Below are positions 22,534-40,500 of a stretch of 64,000 nucleotides of DNA, one piece after another. Every line of letters starts with the position of its first letter. Position 1 is the stretch's first letter. A program made the translations under genes and the position numbers. The notes beneath the pieces were generated by a model. It saw only the letters and a list, made by a program, of their open reading frames with translations. It was not told the origin of the DNA and did not search any database. Origin of the DNA: Blastocystis sp. Blastoise (taxonomy: Eukaryota; Sar; Bigyra; Opalinata; Blastocystidae); assembly GCA_039096225.1 (NCBI GenBank), contig JBBPEB010000026.1, forward strand, positions 777,001 to 841,000, in the 5' to 3' direction.

Positions 22534-25345
22534 ATGAGATTATTAGATAAAAAGATACAAAAGGTATTAAGTCTTCAAACTACAAAGCCAGAAGTCTTGG
22601 AAGCACTTGATTCTTTTTCTGATTTTTTTGTTGCTACAGATAATGCTATTGATGCTCGAAAGAGCATGAGATTAACATTAGAAGGAATTGGTATCGATAT
22701 TTCAAAGAAGTTTTCTTCTGAATTACAAAGTTTTTTCCAAGTATATGTTCTTTTTATTAAAAAAGTTTTATTTGTTTATTACACATAATTTAAAGAGTGT
22801 TCGTGATAATAAAATTTTGTTATTTATAATAATTTAGATTCATTTTATGTTTTTATTTATAGGTATTTAATAATTTTTCAAAATCTCTGCAAGAAGTTGA
22901 AGAAACTTGTGATGAAATTGAACATAAATTAGATACGACATGGGATGAAGCGTCTCTTGTATATAATCATATTAATGAAACCAATGAAATGACGTATATA
23001 TTTTTATTTTTATTATGTTTATTATGTTTGTTGATTTTATTATGTTTTTTTTTTTTATTATTTTTATTATTTTCATATTTTTTTTTTATGTTTATTTTTT
23101 TATTTTATTATATTTATTTCTATTATTTATTATTTCTATTATATTTTTTATATTTATTATATTTATTATATTATTTTTCTTAATATAAATATATATTAAT
23201 ATATTATGATTACTTCTTTATTACTATCTTTCTATTAAATAATAATATTATATAGTATATTAATGGATACGCGCCGAAAGAAGATTTCTGAGTTTTTATC
23301 AAAATATTCGTTATCGGATGCTGAAGAAGCTATATTCTTAGATGAGAAAATACTAGATGATAATAATTATGAGTTTTTTAATATACATAATAAGACATTA
23401 ACAATACGTAAAAGTTGTGATGAATTATTAAAAGATCCTTATTGTATATTATCCTGTACTGTTCAGTTATTAGAACGTGTGTCTAGACAACAAGAGGAAG
23501 CTTATAAAATGCTATTTGCATGGACTCAAAAACAATTAGGTCAATTAACAAATTCAACTTATGTTCAAGATAATAATGATTTAAAGTTTTTATTCTTTCA
23601 AAAAGCATTTATTACGTTACGAGAACGTCCTTCTTATTTTGATCATTGTTTAGAATTATTAAATAATAGTCGTAAAACAGTTATTACTAAGAAATTCAAT
23701 GAATTACAACGTACGTGGAAACAAAGTAAAAAACAAGGTTTATATGTTAGTTTAATTAGTGATTTATTCGCATCTATTCATCAAATTATGGGATCTGAAG
23801 CTGAATTCTATCAAAGTGTACTTACAAATGAAAAGATAGGAGATGAGACTATTGCTAATAATAATAAAGATAATAATAATAATGATGTTATTATGAAGAA
23901 TATGAATTTATTAAAGAAATCTTTAGATATTGTTTTCTCTGGTATTTTATCACCTCTAAATGTATATATATATAGTTGTTATTCATGTTTCTATATTCTA
24001 TATACACTATTTTTATACTGAATAGATATACTTTATAGTCTATATTTATATATAGTCAATTATATATATATATATTCAATTATATATATATAGGATATAT
24101 TAGAAGAAGCAGTAATGTATGAGACTAAAGTTCAAGATTTATTTACTCTTCATCAATTATTAACATTTTATTGTCATTCTTATGAACGATTCTTATCTTT
24201 AGATGGACCTCTCTTAACTATGCTGAATCAAGCTGAAATCTCTATTTGGGATACTATATGTAGTCTTATGTCTGAAAAAGTGTCCAAATCGAATTATAAT
24301 ACGTTATTATTCTCTGTAGATGTCTCACCACTTCCAGTAGTTCAAGAATTTGTGTCTATTATGACATCCTCACTTATTACGTATGTATATATTGTTTTTT
24401 TTTTAATTATATTTATTATTTATTTAATAAATAATTATAAGTTTTTTTTATATATATTTTATAAATAATTATATGCTGTTTTTTATTTTTTTAATAAATA
24501 ATTATAAGCTAATTTTTTATATATTTTCTAAATAATTATAAGCTGTTTTTTATATATTTAATAAATAATTATAATTTCATTATTATTATACATCATAAAA
24601 TTATAATATTCATTAAATGTTTTCTCTATATATAGTTTTGATACGTCATTATTAGAAAGTAATAAAAAAACAGAATTATTTAATCAATTAGCTGAAGCTA
24701 CTATTTCTCCTTTATTAGTAGTATGTCAAAAGAGTTTTCGTAGTATTGATTCAACTGAAACACCTATATTTATGATTAATACACTTGAAGAATTAAGAAA
24801 ATTATTAGTTACATATTCATTTACTGTAAAATGGGTTATGAAATGTGCGGATGAATTAGAATATTGGATGGATAAGATTATTCATGAAAAAGTATTTTGA
24901 AATGTTATATTTTTTTAATTTTATTATTATTTTATTTTTTTATGATAGTTTATTCTTATTACATTAGTATATCAACTATATTTATATAACAAAATAGGTT
25001 ACTGGATTATTAAAACAATCAAACTTATTAGATGCTATTCAATATTTAGAAACAAAACCAAAAGATCAACCATTAAGTGCTTATCCTAATGCATCGCCAT
25101 TAATTATTGAAAGAGGTAGTCAAGCATTAGTTTCGAAAATGTATGCTTCTATTGCTCCAGAGTATTCCAAAATCACAGCTAAAGTTAGAGAACGAGCTCG
25201 TCTTGAAGCTTCTCGTTCTATTGCAGATGCTTATGAAAAATTATATAATGCTATTCATGATCCTTATAATGGATATATAAGTCCTGATAATATTATGATT
25301 CATACACCAAAACAAATACGTACATTACTTGATTGTGATAATTAA
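22534..25345 (+). CDS. COG6: Conserved oligomeric Golgi complex subunit 6 (COG6)
   Basis: Six exons (22534-22740, 22863-22993, 23256-23961, 24094-24380, 24636-24891, 24998-25345) give 644 residues, close to the usual length. The N-terminus has the COG6 coiled-coil pattern: LDKKIQKVLSLQ, EALDSFSDFF, then ARKSMRLTLEGIGIDISKKF. This is followed by RRKKISEFLSKYSLSDAEEA and the LSCTVQLLERVSRQQEEAYK segment that matches the QEEAYERLYRWAQ region of animal COG6. COG6 sits in lobe B of the COG tether, which captures intra-Golgi retrograde vesicles and maintains glycosylation enzymes. An Asn run (about 23860-23885) interrupts a loop. All splice junctions are GT-AG and in frame. The start is the first ATG in frame with the coiled coil. 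Confidence 0.92.
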
Positions 25346-25750
25346 ACTATTTTAAAACCAATCGGTTTTATTAATTATAACTTTTTTAAATAATTTTATT
25401 TAATATTAACTGAACTCTTACTAGTATTGCTCTTCTTTTTTTATTTTGAATACTTATATATTCTTATTATTCTATTCTTAAGGTCATTTTTTCTTGTAAT
25501 TGTTTTTTCCAACTCTATCCTGGTTTCGTTCTATTCACTATATCAATCGTCGTCTATAGTATATGTTGAGCACATTTCTTTAAAGTTTAAGAAGATCATT
25601 GTAACATTTTCTTGCTTTTTTCTAATAGATTATCTTTTCATGATTATTTCAATTGTTTGACTTAAAAAGTTCATATAATCATAGAAAAATAATATATTAT
25701 TTTATTCTGACTTAGTTGTGTTATTTCTTCACTGTATTGAAATTAAAACA
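25346..25750. other. Intergenic spacer COG6-RBM42
   Basis: T-rich sequence with no supported gene. A 77-codon hydrophobic frame at 25427-25660 lacks codon-usage or splice support. Confidence 0.55.
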
Positions 25751-26375
25751 ATGTCAGCTAACGATAAATTGATGGAATTCTTCAATGAGGTTGACAGTCT
25801 TCCTGTTCCAAAACCAATTACAACACCTCTTGCTTCATCTACACCAGTTGTATGTATTTTATTATTTATATCATAGACTATATGTTTTCTAATTTCTTAT
25901 AGCTTATTTCTACTAGTTATAAAGTATCTACTCCACAAGAAGATTGTATTTTTTTATTTTATATACTATTTATTCTATATTATTTAGTTTCTCAATTGAG
26001 AACAGCATCTGTGTATGATTCTATGAAGAAATAAAAAGAAATTATTATATATAGACCTGTATCACCAATTCCTCAGATTCAACCGTATTTTATTTTAATT
26101 CTCTTTTCTATAATTTATTTTGTTTATATATAATTATATAGTTCTACAATGGTTACAACAGACAATGTAAATGCACCAACACAAAAACAAGTAGAACGAC
26201 AACAAAGTGGATATAAAGTGAATCCTGTATTTTTATTATTATGTTTATTATGTTTATTATGTTTATTATGTTTATTATGTTTATTATATTTATTATATAG
26301 GCTAAATTACGAGTTTCTGGAGATAAGAAATTCTTCCGTCGTGCTGCTGGTCACACATGGCAAGATCCATCATAT

Positions 26376-26461
<86 letters not shown>

Positions 26462-27029
26462 GTTACACCATTACTATTAATATTATTATTATTATTATTA
26501 TTATTATTTGAGATATTATATTCTTTAACAATAATACATTAGCAGATTGGCCTGATAATGATTTCCGATTATTTATTGGTAATTTAGGGAAGAAGACTAA
26601 AGACGATGTTTTAACTGCACTATTTAGTCAGTAAGGAGCTAATTTTATATATTGATTATTATTGATCTATAGATTTGTTTTTATCTTTAGATATTTTTAT
26701 ATATTTTTTATTTTTTTTCATCTATTTTTCTTTATTTTAATTATTTTTTTAACTTTCTCTATTCTTTTTATTTTTTTTTAAATTTTACTACATATTCTAT
26801 ATTCTCTCCTATTCTCTATATTCTCTCTTTATTTTCTCTTTATTTTCTCTTTATTTTCTCTTTATTTTCTCATATTTTCTCTTGTATTTTCTATTTTATC
26901 TATAGTTATCCTTCATTTAATCGTGCCAAAGTAATTTGGGATAAACGAAAGGATAGAACGAAAGGATATGGTTTTGTTTCCTTTATGGATCCATTAGAAG
27001 CTATTCGAGCTATGAAAGAACAAAATGGT

Positions 27030-27072
<43 letters not shown>

Positions 27073-27493
27073 TAATATTGTATTCTTTATATATTACTAT
27101 TCAATACTATATTATATTTTATGTATATTAAGTTTCTATTCTTTAAATATATATATAATACATTTAAAAAAATGTATATTAAAAATATGTAATTAATTTT
27201 CTCTATTATTCAATATATATATAAAGGTAAGTTTTGTGGTGATAAACCTATGATGATTCAAAAAGGACAATGGAAGAAGAGAGATGAAAAAGTGATATCC
27301 TTATATATATATATAAAAGTATATTAATATAATAAACATATTTGCTTAATTTTAATATAATAAATATATTAATAAACTATTTTTAATATAATAAATATAT
27401 TTTCTTAATTTATTGTTTTACGTGAAAATTGATGAACGAAAATTAAAGAAAAGTTTCAAAGAAATACAAGAAAGCAGAGGATCTGTTTTTTAA
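25751..27493 (+). CDS. RBM42: RNA-binding protein RBM42 homologue
   Basis: Ten exons (25751-25849, 25903-25945, 25988-26012, 26055-26084, 26142-26226, 26301-26371, 26538-26630, 26906-27027, 27227-27294, 27422-27493) sum to exactly 235 codons plus stop. The N-terminal half is Pro/Gln-rich and disordered. From residue 110 onward it follows RBM42 closely: FFRRAAGHTWQDPSLADWP, then an RRM with RNP2 RLFIGNLG and RNP1 KGYGFVSF, and AMKEQNGKFCGDKPMMIQKG. Human RBM42 has GTVWEDPSLLEW and KGYGFVSFKDP at the same places. RBM42 is associated with the U4/U6.U5 tri-snRNP and with hnRNP K. Two of its nine introns are AT-AC type, so its own transcript would need the minor spliceosome. The gene ends with a basic KIDERKLKKSFKEIQ helix. 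Confidence 0.92.
26372..26537 (+). other. U12-type AT-AC intron in RBM42 (first)
   Basis: It starts ATATCCTAT and ends ATAATAC. The branch-like TTCTTTAAC (26521-26529) matches TTCCTTAAC at 8 of 9 positions and its A lies 9 nt before the end. Splicing joins GAT-CCA-TC to A-TTA-GCA-GAT-TGG, giving DPSLADW, which matches DPSLLEW in animal RBM42. No GT donor is available near the 5' end without deleting the conserved GHTWQDPS. The body is a (TA)n(TTA)n repeat. Confidence 0.88.
27295..27421 (+). other. U12-type AT-AC intron in RBM42 (second)
   Basis: It starts ATATCCTTAT, contains TTTCTTAAT at 27401-27409 and ends GTTTTAC, 13 nt after the branch A. Splicing joins GAA-AAA-GTG to GTG-AAA-ATT in phase 0. 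A GT-AG alternative (GTGATA at 27292 to AAG at 27448) keeps the frame but shortens the protein by seven residues and uses an atypical donor. Confidence 0.72.
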
Positions 27494-28279
27494 AAGGATT
27501 CTATTTATTTGAAATACTTTAAAAATATTTTTATTTTTCTTCTTCATTGATTTACGTATTTGTTCACAACTATTGTTTCGCTATTAGTTGTATATATAAA
27601 TATATTAACATATCAAATAAATATATAGAAATCAATTTTTAACAGAGCATTCTCATAAGTATTTGAGAAACGATTGCATCCTTTTATTTCGATTCCTATT
27701 AAAAATCTTTTTTTTTTTAAGGAAAAACACCATTATCGTGAACTGCACTAGCTATCGAATGTTTGAATGATATTAATATCTATATTTACTTTAACATTAA
27801 TAAATTTTATGCTATTAAACATAACTGCTACAAATTCATAATAAGCCAAATTATGTATATATAATTTAACAGTGTATATGATAAATTTCCTAAATCTAGC
27901 CATAAATAAATACATATTTCAAATCTATTTCTAAAAGAATGCATTTAATTTTATCATTTATTATCTTTATAAATTACTGAAATCATTTTAGACAATATAA
28001 GACAAAGAAAATAGATAAATATACTAATAATCATGTTTACTTTTCTATTAAACTAGTTCCAATCATTATGAATCACAAGATGAATAGTTTACAAAATCTT
28101 GTAAGCAATAAGATGATATAAATACTTGTATAACAAACGCAAAATGCTATAAAAAATATCTTTAAAAATTTCAAAAATAACTAAGGGAAAAACGTAATTG
28201 TGAGTTGTATTTTAATTTTTTGTTTCTTATTTTGAACAAGATTTTTTTGTTTGAATAATTACATCAATAGTCCTTTACA
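27494..28279. other. Intergenic spacer RBM42-kinase fusion gene
   Basis: AT-rich, no reading frame over 60 codons with coding character and no obvious repeat. It presumably includes the promoter of the kinase gene just before 28280. Confidence 0.55.
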
Positions 28280-32585
<4,306 letters not shown>

Positions 32586-33261
32586 TTATTTATTCATCAT
32601 TAATAAGAATTAGCATTAGTTATTCCTATGGTTTCATCTTATTTCTCTTCTATTTTTTTATATCTTTTCTCTTATTATTCATATTTTTTCTCTTTGCTTT
32701 TTTCTTCAATATACATATATATATCTATTTTTTATTATAATATCTATAACTATCGTTGAGTTTATAATTCAATAGAAAATATATATTCTTTTTATGAATA
32801 TCAATATTTCTCATCATTCTTACTGTTCAACAGAATACTATCTATATACTTAATAGCAAAATAATGTTAATATTTCTTAAAAATGTATTAATTACTGCAA
32901 ACAACAATTACATATTAAAAACATTTAATGCAAAAGTCATTAACATTTTGTCATGATTTGAATCATATATTCATCATATATATTACATGAATACTTTTTG
33001 AAATTGTTTTAAAATGTCACGAGGTTTTATCGGATTTATTATTATACTATACAACTACATAATTAAATTATGAATAATTTATAAATTATTCATAAAAGCA
33101 TCAATATCTAATATATATTTCAAAAAATAAAATAAATAAAAATAAACAAGAATAATTTATAAAATTCCCTATAAAAAAGAAAATATTCTCAAAACAACGT
33201 TTTTATTTTTTAAACTGTTTTATTGTTATTTCAAACAATAAGATACATAAATCTTAATAAT
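32586..33261. other. Intergenic spacer kinase-NCAPH2
   Basis: Only T-rich sequence and short frames; nothing recognisable. Confidence 0.55.
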
Positions 33262-35523
33262 ATGGATATATCTGATAAAGAGAATAAATTTAGTCATCTT
33301 TTAAAGCCAATTCGGTATACATTGTGTTTATGAGTAGTTCATATTTATAGAGAATTAGCAGATAATTGGGATATCAATATCGCAAGTGATCTGGAGAATT
33401 ATCTTGAAGACTTGGAAAGGTTAAGTATCAATTTAGGTGATGGTTATCAAAATTTGAATTTTGCAGAAGCTGCTCTTGTTATTCAAGTATGTTCTCTATT
33501 GTTATTTCTTTTTAGAAATTATTTTAATTTCGTTGTATCTCAATTTATTTTCACTATAAACATGATTTCTAGGGATCAGCGTTGGTTTACAGTAAAAAAG
33601 TTGAATATTTATATACATTAGTGTATGAGACACTTGAGATGCTATCTAAAGATGCTAAGCATGCTCAGGAAATCAAACAGAGAAGTATTTTATGTTTATA
33701 TATATAGTTTTTGAATGTTTTCTATGGATTTTAAAATGATAATTAACTTTTCTATGATACTCAATATTTAGAGCAGACAAATTCTGATAATGTAGAAGAT
33801 TTATTTGATAATGAACTTCCGTTTCTTGTATTAGATTGTTCTCAAATTGAAGAAGGAAAAGGAATCGATATGACAATTGATGATATTAAGAAGAATCAAT
33901 TGAATCAAGTATAGTTATTATTATATAGTTATTAATATATAAAAATCTTTTTATATTAATGATTCTTTTATATGTTATTTATATTATTATTATATATATG
34001 AATAGATTTCTTCATCACGTCGATCTTCCCTCCTTTTTCGTGCACTTCCCGCCACTCTAGCAATGAATCAAAATGAACGTTCATTCAAGTATTTTTTATG
34101 TTTTTTATTTATATTCTTATTTATGTTTTTTTTATTCATTATTATAGTTATGTATTTTTATATATTTATATTACTATTTATGTTTTTTATATATTTATAT
34201 TATTATTTATTTTTGTATTAAACTTTATATATTATTATATTAATTAATAATTATTATATAGTTTATCATCTTGTGCTATTGCACCTTCTGGTGCATTTGT
34301 TATGAATAAATCATTTCGTCTTCCGCTACAAGGTAAATAATAATAAAATAATTATATATATATATAGATACAAATTCAATTAATCAATCATTTTCATTGT
34401 TTTCACTTCAAAATACTACAAATCAGAATTCCCGTGGGGATAGTATCAATCCATTAGTATCTGATCAGCCCAATGATATTGTTACTTCTATACCTCCTTT
34501 AGATCTTAATAATGATGAAAATAACTTAGGAAAAGATCAAAATAATAATGATTCTATTGTTTTAAATAATGACGAGCCACTTCCTGATGAGAATCAACCA
34601 ATGAATACTTCATTTAATGATGACGCACCTAGTGATGGCTTAGGTGTCATTTTCAATGAAGATCTCTTAGCAACACCTCAAAAGAGCAAGCCAATTCCCG
34701 CGGTTCTTCCTAAGAAAAAGAAAGAATTTGATTATTTTGCATTTTTAGATCCTCATGAATTTGTAGAAAAAGGCAACAAACCCTCGAAACTAGGTATATT
34801 ATATATATAGAAGATAAATAATATAAAGAAATATATATGTATATATATATGTATTTAGGGAAAACTATAATAAAACCAGAAGATCAACAGGAGAAAGAAG
34901 GTATATATACCTATATAAAGCAAGACTTTTTATATAAAATATCTATATAGATTGTTCTCCATTCCCGTGGGAATCCTCCTTTCCTATATCTCAAAATGTA
35001 TTATTCACAGAATTTACTTCTATATATATGGATATTCGTTCATCATTTAGACATTATAAACAATCACAAAATAAACAAAACAAACAAGTATAATGATATT
35101 TGTTTTTATTTATTATTATTGTGTTTATTATGTTTATTATGTTTATTATATTTATTATTATTATGTTTATTATTATTATTATGTTTATTATTATTGTATT
35201 TATTATGTTTATTATTTATTATTTATTATTATGTTTATTATTATTATTATTATTATTTATTATTATACTTATTATTATATAGAGTCATCCAGAAGGTGAT
35301 GAGAATGAAACAGGTGATATTGAGCCAATTGCAATACAATATGATGAAGAGGACCAATCAGAAGATGAGGATATGAATATAGAGCCATTAGGTATAGAGC
35401 CAGTTCCGATGGAGTTACCCGGTTTTGATGATTTAGAAGGAATAGATATGAATATGAATATAAATCAAAATAATAATGAAAATGAAAAGTATATATATAT
35501 AATGTGTATTAGTTTATTTATTC

Positions 35524-35559
<36 letters not shown>

Positions 35560-36474
35560 ACCATGTGATATCCCTCTCTCAATCTAACGGTTCCCAATCA
35601 TTTCAAACTTATGAAGAATTGTGTACTTATTATATTGTATATATATAAAATTAAATATATATATTTATATATTAATACTATTGTATGTATATGTTTGTTC
35701 TATTATTATAATCATGGTTATTCTGTATAGTCTCGTTTTATGCAAGGAATTGCTCAGTACTCTCATGAAACTGGACTGTTGAAGCGAGTGAGAATGTGGG
35801 AAGAACGAATAGAGCCAGTTTTACAAACTCAAGTATATATTATTAGTTATTATTATTTATTATTTATTATTTATTTAACAATTATTTATTATTTATTATT
35901 CATTATTTAGTTATTATATAATTTATTTATAATTTATTTATAATTTATTTATAATTTATAATTTATTTATAATTTATTTATAATTTATTTATTATTTATT
36001 ATTTATTTATTTATTATTTATATAGCAATTATTTAATTATATATTTATAAAATATATCTAATACTATCATACATATATTTATAACACAACATTATGTTTA
36101 TAATCATTGATATTCTAATAGTTGAAATATCCTCCTTTTGACATTAAAATAAGTGGGTTGTCATTGATTAATACTATAGAAGAAAAAGAAGAATTATATA
36201 AAAATAAAGTTATTCAAAATAAACAAGAGCAAATTAATCAAATGAGTTTTTATCAATTAAATAAAAATGCTACTGATTATGAAATCCGAAGAAATTTTGT
36301 TGCTCTTCTGCAATTAGTATGATTATTTTTTATTTTTTAATATACCAATCTGTCATTCATTTATTTTTACTTTAGGCTAATGATAAAAATGTTGAAATTT
36401 CAAGTTCAAAATTAGAAGATGGATGTGATAACATTATTGTCACATTAATTAATAATAAAATACCTTCAAATTAG
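33262..36474 (+). CDS. NCAPH2: Condensin II kleisin subunit CAP-H2
   Basis: Multi-exon gene. The start MDISDKENKFSHLLKPIR and ELADNWDINIASDLENYLED aligns with [22 protein letters not shown] in animal NCAPH2, and FAEAALVIQGSALVYSKKVE continues it (33462-33608, across one intron). This is the N-terminal kleisin helix that contacts SMC2. Later exons give SSRRSSLLFRALPATLAMNQ, a disordered acidic region (34390-34790), EFDYFAFLDPHEF, and a C-terminal winged-helix-like part with RMWEERIEPVLQTQLKYPPF (35789-36139) and EIRRNFVALLQLANDKNVEI. Each has a counterpart in human NCAPH2 (RIRDWEDTVQPLLQEQ; LASLQLANDYTVEI). The protein bridges the SMC2/SMC4 heads in condensin II, which condenses chromosomes in the nucleus. 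Exon boundaries in the acidic middle are approximate. Three copies of the TTCCCGYGG word lie in its exons. Confidence 0.9.
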
Positions 36475-37501
36475 AAAAAAACATTATTTTTTTAATAATT
36501 TTTAAATACTTTTTGAATTTTCTACTTTTTCTTGTTATTCTAGGTATGTCGTATAAACAGAATGTGTTATCCTGAGATTTCGTTGCATACATTTTATTTT
36601 TATTCATCGTAAACCAATATCAAATCATTTATTACTGTGTATTAACTTTCATAAAGCAATAAAGCATTAAAAATATATATATATATTGTTAAAGAATTAG
36701 AAATAAAAAAGAAAAATATAAAAATCAAAAGTTTTCTAGAAATTAGGTACCCTTTCATTTACAAATAAATTTCTTTGTTGATAAAGCTTTTTAAATGTTA
36801 AAATAAAAATAATTAATAATAAATATATTTTTGTGTCTATTCGAGTCTTTACATATCAATGCGTACTTATTTTTATCTATAGACGCAAGCAATTGAAGAA
36901 TTCAATATAAACATTTACGTTGATAGCAGACAGAACTACTCTACACAATATAGAAGAGGATACACATATACATACACATAATAATATTATGATTAAATGA
37001 TAATTATTGAACGATAAGTTACGAGAGACTAGTTATTTTATAATAAAACTACAGAATATGTGTTCTAGATGACATGAATGATAATAATTAATATAAAAAT
37101 AAGAATATAAAGCTCCAAATAATAGTTTAATAGTTTTTTTCCTGTATTTCAAAATTCAATTTTTTTTAGAAAAAAATAAGTCATAAAAAAGTCCAAGGCG
37201 TCATATAGAAATAATATCCCCAAATAAACCTATGAAAAAGCAGAATTTCTGAACACAAATAAATTAACAGGTTTTGTTGTCAATTATCAAAAGAAAGTAT
37301 CAAGGCTTCTTTAAGGGGGTAAAAATGAAAAACGCAGGAAAATGACCGAGATTTAAGAATCCAGGGGGTAGTAGACCTTGTTGTAATCTGGGTGCTTATT
37401 TATAATAAGGACTTTAATTTTGGACTACAAAGAAACAGTTCTTACAGCACTTCTAGTTCTTTCCATATCCTCCAAGATATTGATAAAATTAATATTTAAA
37501 T
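36475..37501. other. Intergenic spacer NCAPH2-psq/CENP-B gene
   Basis: AT-rich spacer of about 1 kb. No supported gene. The last 150 nt is less AT-rich and may hold the promoter of the gene starting at 37502. Confidence 0.55.
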
Positions 37502-40500
37502 ATGAGTGAAAAAGGTATGTTATAGTAAAGGCAAAAAATAGTCGCTTGTTTAAGCATTCTTTTTGAAGTGCTTTCTTTATTTTTGCTTATTCTTCATGAT
37601 CTACTGTATATATAGATATTCAGCGACTTCCTCATAATCAACAAAATCGTCAAGTTGAGGAATCTGTAAGTTCATCTGTGTTTTCTTGTGTTTTTATATG
37701 CTATTTTTTTTATTAACTTATAGCAGATGAATGAATCTGATGCTTCTCAAATGATGGCTCGACAGAATCAGTATCCAGGAAATCCTTATAGTCAAATTCA
37801 AGTTTTAATGGCTCCTCCTTTAAATCCTATGTTTAATCAACAGATGAGAAACAATTACTATCCATATGGACCCGTTCACTTTGCTCCTACTCAAAATATT
37901 GGTGTTCCTGGTGAACCTTATTTAACATCACTTTCTGTTCCTCAAATGAATTCTATTCAAATCTCTAGACCTGATCCTAATGGGATTTCTCTATCGAATG
38001 ATAATACCTATCACTCTTTAGCTGTTATGCCTCCTCCAATGAATCAAGATTTATTACCTATGGATGAATCTCTCAATTTACCTATTATGAATGTATGATA
38101 TATATATGTTTATCTATACATTCTTTTGAAATTTGTTGAAAAATTTAATTATATTATTATGTTATTCGTGTTTTTTCTATTTAAGATTTTTTTAAATGAT
38201 ATTTTTATATATTTTTTAATGTTTTTTTAATGCTATTTTTATGTATTTTTAATTTTTTTTTTATATATTTGATTCAAATTTTTTATTATATATTTATTTA
38301 TTATTGAGTTTTCATTCTTCTATGTATATATAAAGTAGACTTCATAATATACTATAATTATATCCCTTATACTATGTATATATAAAATATTGACTTCATA
38401 ATATACTATAATTATATCCCTTATAGAATGATCAGACTCGTAAGCGAAAACGAACTGTTTGGAATGAACCAAATCAAGAAATAGATAAAACACCGATTAG
38501 TTATTACCCTCAGGAAAATGTTGATTCTATACAATCCTCAATATTAGCAACTAGTTATTTATCACAACAACAAGAATCTAAAGTATTAAAATTATTCGAA
38601 ACTTTAGATAAAGATAATTATAGGTATATTATTATTTGTTTTTTTTTAAATCCAAATTATAGCTTAATATATTTTTTTATAAATATAATTTTTATAAGAA
38701 TTATAGTTTAATATATTTTTTTATAAATATAATTTTTATTATAATCTCTTACTCTTATCTCTTTATACACTATATGATTAATTTAAATAATTTCATTTTA
38801 TTATTTTTTTATTATTTTCTTGTCTAGATTAACAGATCAATTTATGCAAGAAGCAGTGAGTCGTATGATGTCTCATGATAACCGTGGGAATTCCTACAAG
38901 ATGGATCCTCCTTCAGTGAGTTATATACATCAATTATTGAAACATAATATATATTTGAAAAGTCGAGAACCCTATATTCCTGATAATTCAAAGAAGAATA
39001 TAGATAATGAGACTTATAATCGATATTTTATGAGTTGTGTTATTGCTATGCCTTCTAATGATGAAACCCTCTTAATGAATCAACGAATGTTAACGGAAGA
39101 TATAGAGAATCAACATTTATTAGATAAAGATTATGAATATAAAGAAAAACGTAAATATACTACAAATCAATTGCAATGGGCTGTAAATGCGACTACCAAG
39201 GGATTATCGACACGTGAGGCTGCACGCCAAGCGCACGTGCCTCGCAGTACGTTACATGATAAGATCCATACTCAGCGATCTACAAAACCTGGTAAACCAA
39301 CAGTATTAAAGAATGATGAAGAAGCTATTTTAGCTACATTTGTGACTCTTTTAGATTCTCAAGGTATACGTATACCGCGTGAAGATGTCAAGAAATTAGT
39401 TATGGGAATGCTGCCAGGAGAACGAGGTCATCCATTTAAAGATGACGGACCCCATCGTCATTGGTTTCGAGGGTTTTATAAACGTAATCCTCAAATAATG
39501 CAATTCCGATCTCAAAGTACACCGATACCTCGTACCAGGCTAAAACAAGAACAAATGGATCAATTCTTTGAAGAAGTACAGAGACTACGAGATGAAAGTA
39601 TGGTTATTGTTTTATTTATTTAGTTATTATTTATTTTATTTATTATTTATTATTTATTATTTTATTATATTATTTTATTTATTATTTATTCTATTTGCTT
39701 TTATTGCTTTTATTTATATTTATTTTATTATTTATTATTTATTATTTATTTTATTTAATATATTTATTATATTTATAAATTATTTTTATTATATTTAATA
39801 TATTTATTATATTTATAAATTATTTTTATTATATTTAATATATTTTTTTAATCTTTATATATAAATTATGATTTTAATAAATACATGTATCAATTATAAT
39901 TTATGTTCTTATTATACTATTTTAAAATTTTTAATTCATTTTTATAAATAATTATTTTTTTTTTATAATTCTTACTCCATATACTTATAATATATGTATA
40001 TATAGATTTAGTTGTAATAGCTGCCCAACGTCCTCAATATGCTCGTTTGGATCGTACTGGATTTCATTTTAATATTCCTACAGATCCTATTTCTATTAAT
40101 CCTATATCTTATTCTTCTCTTCCTACAACTACATCAACTACTCTATCATCTATACCTGCATCTATTCCATATTCATCTCATTCACAACAAAATACTAATT
40201 ATATATCACAAGATAATACTTTAAATACTCCAAATAATTTAGAGAAATCAAGTATAGAGACTCTCCATGTATCTCAACAATCTACTTCTTTATCTCTACC
40301 TGGTGTGTTACCTTCTTCTCTTACTACAGATCCTACAGATCCTAATGCTTCTACTAATAATAATAATCCTAATAATAATCCTACAGCACCTTCTTCTTCT
40401 TCTTCTCCTCCTACGACAACTCACCCTTCTTTACTTACGATGTCTTCTATAAGATCATCTTCTATGAGAAAGAAATGGTCACAAGAAACATTATTTTGGG

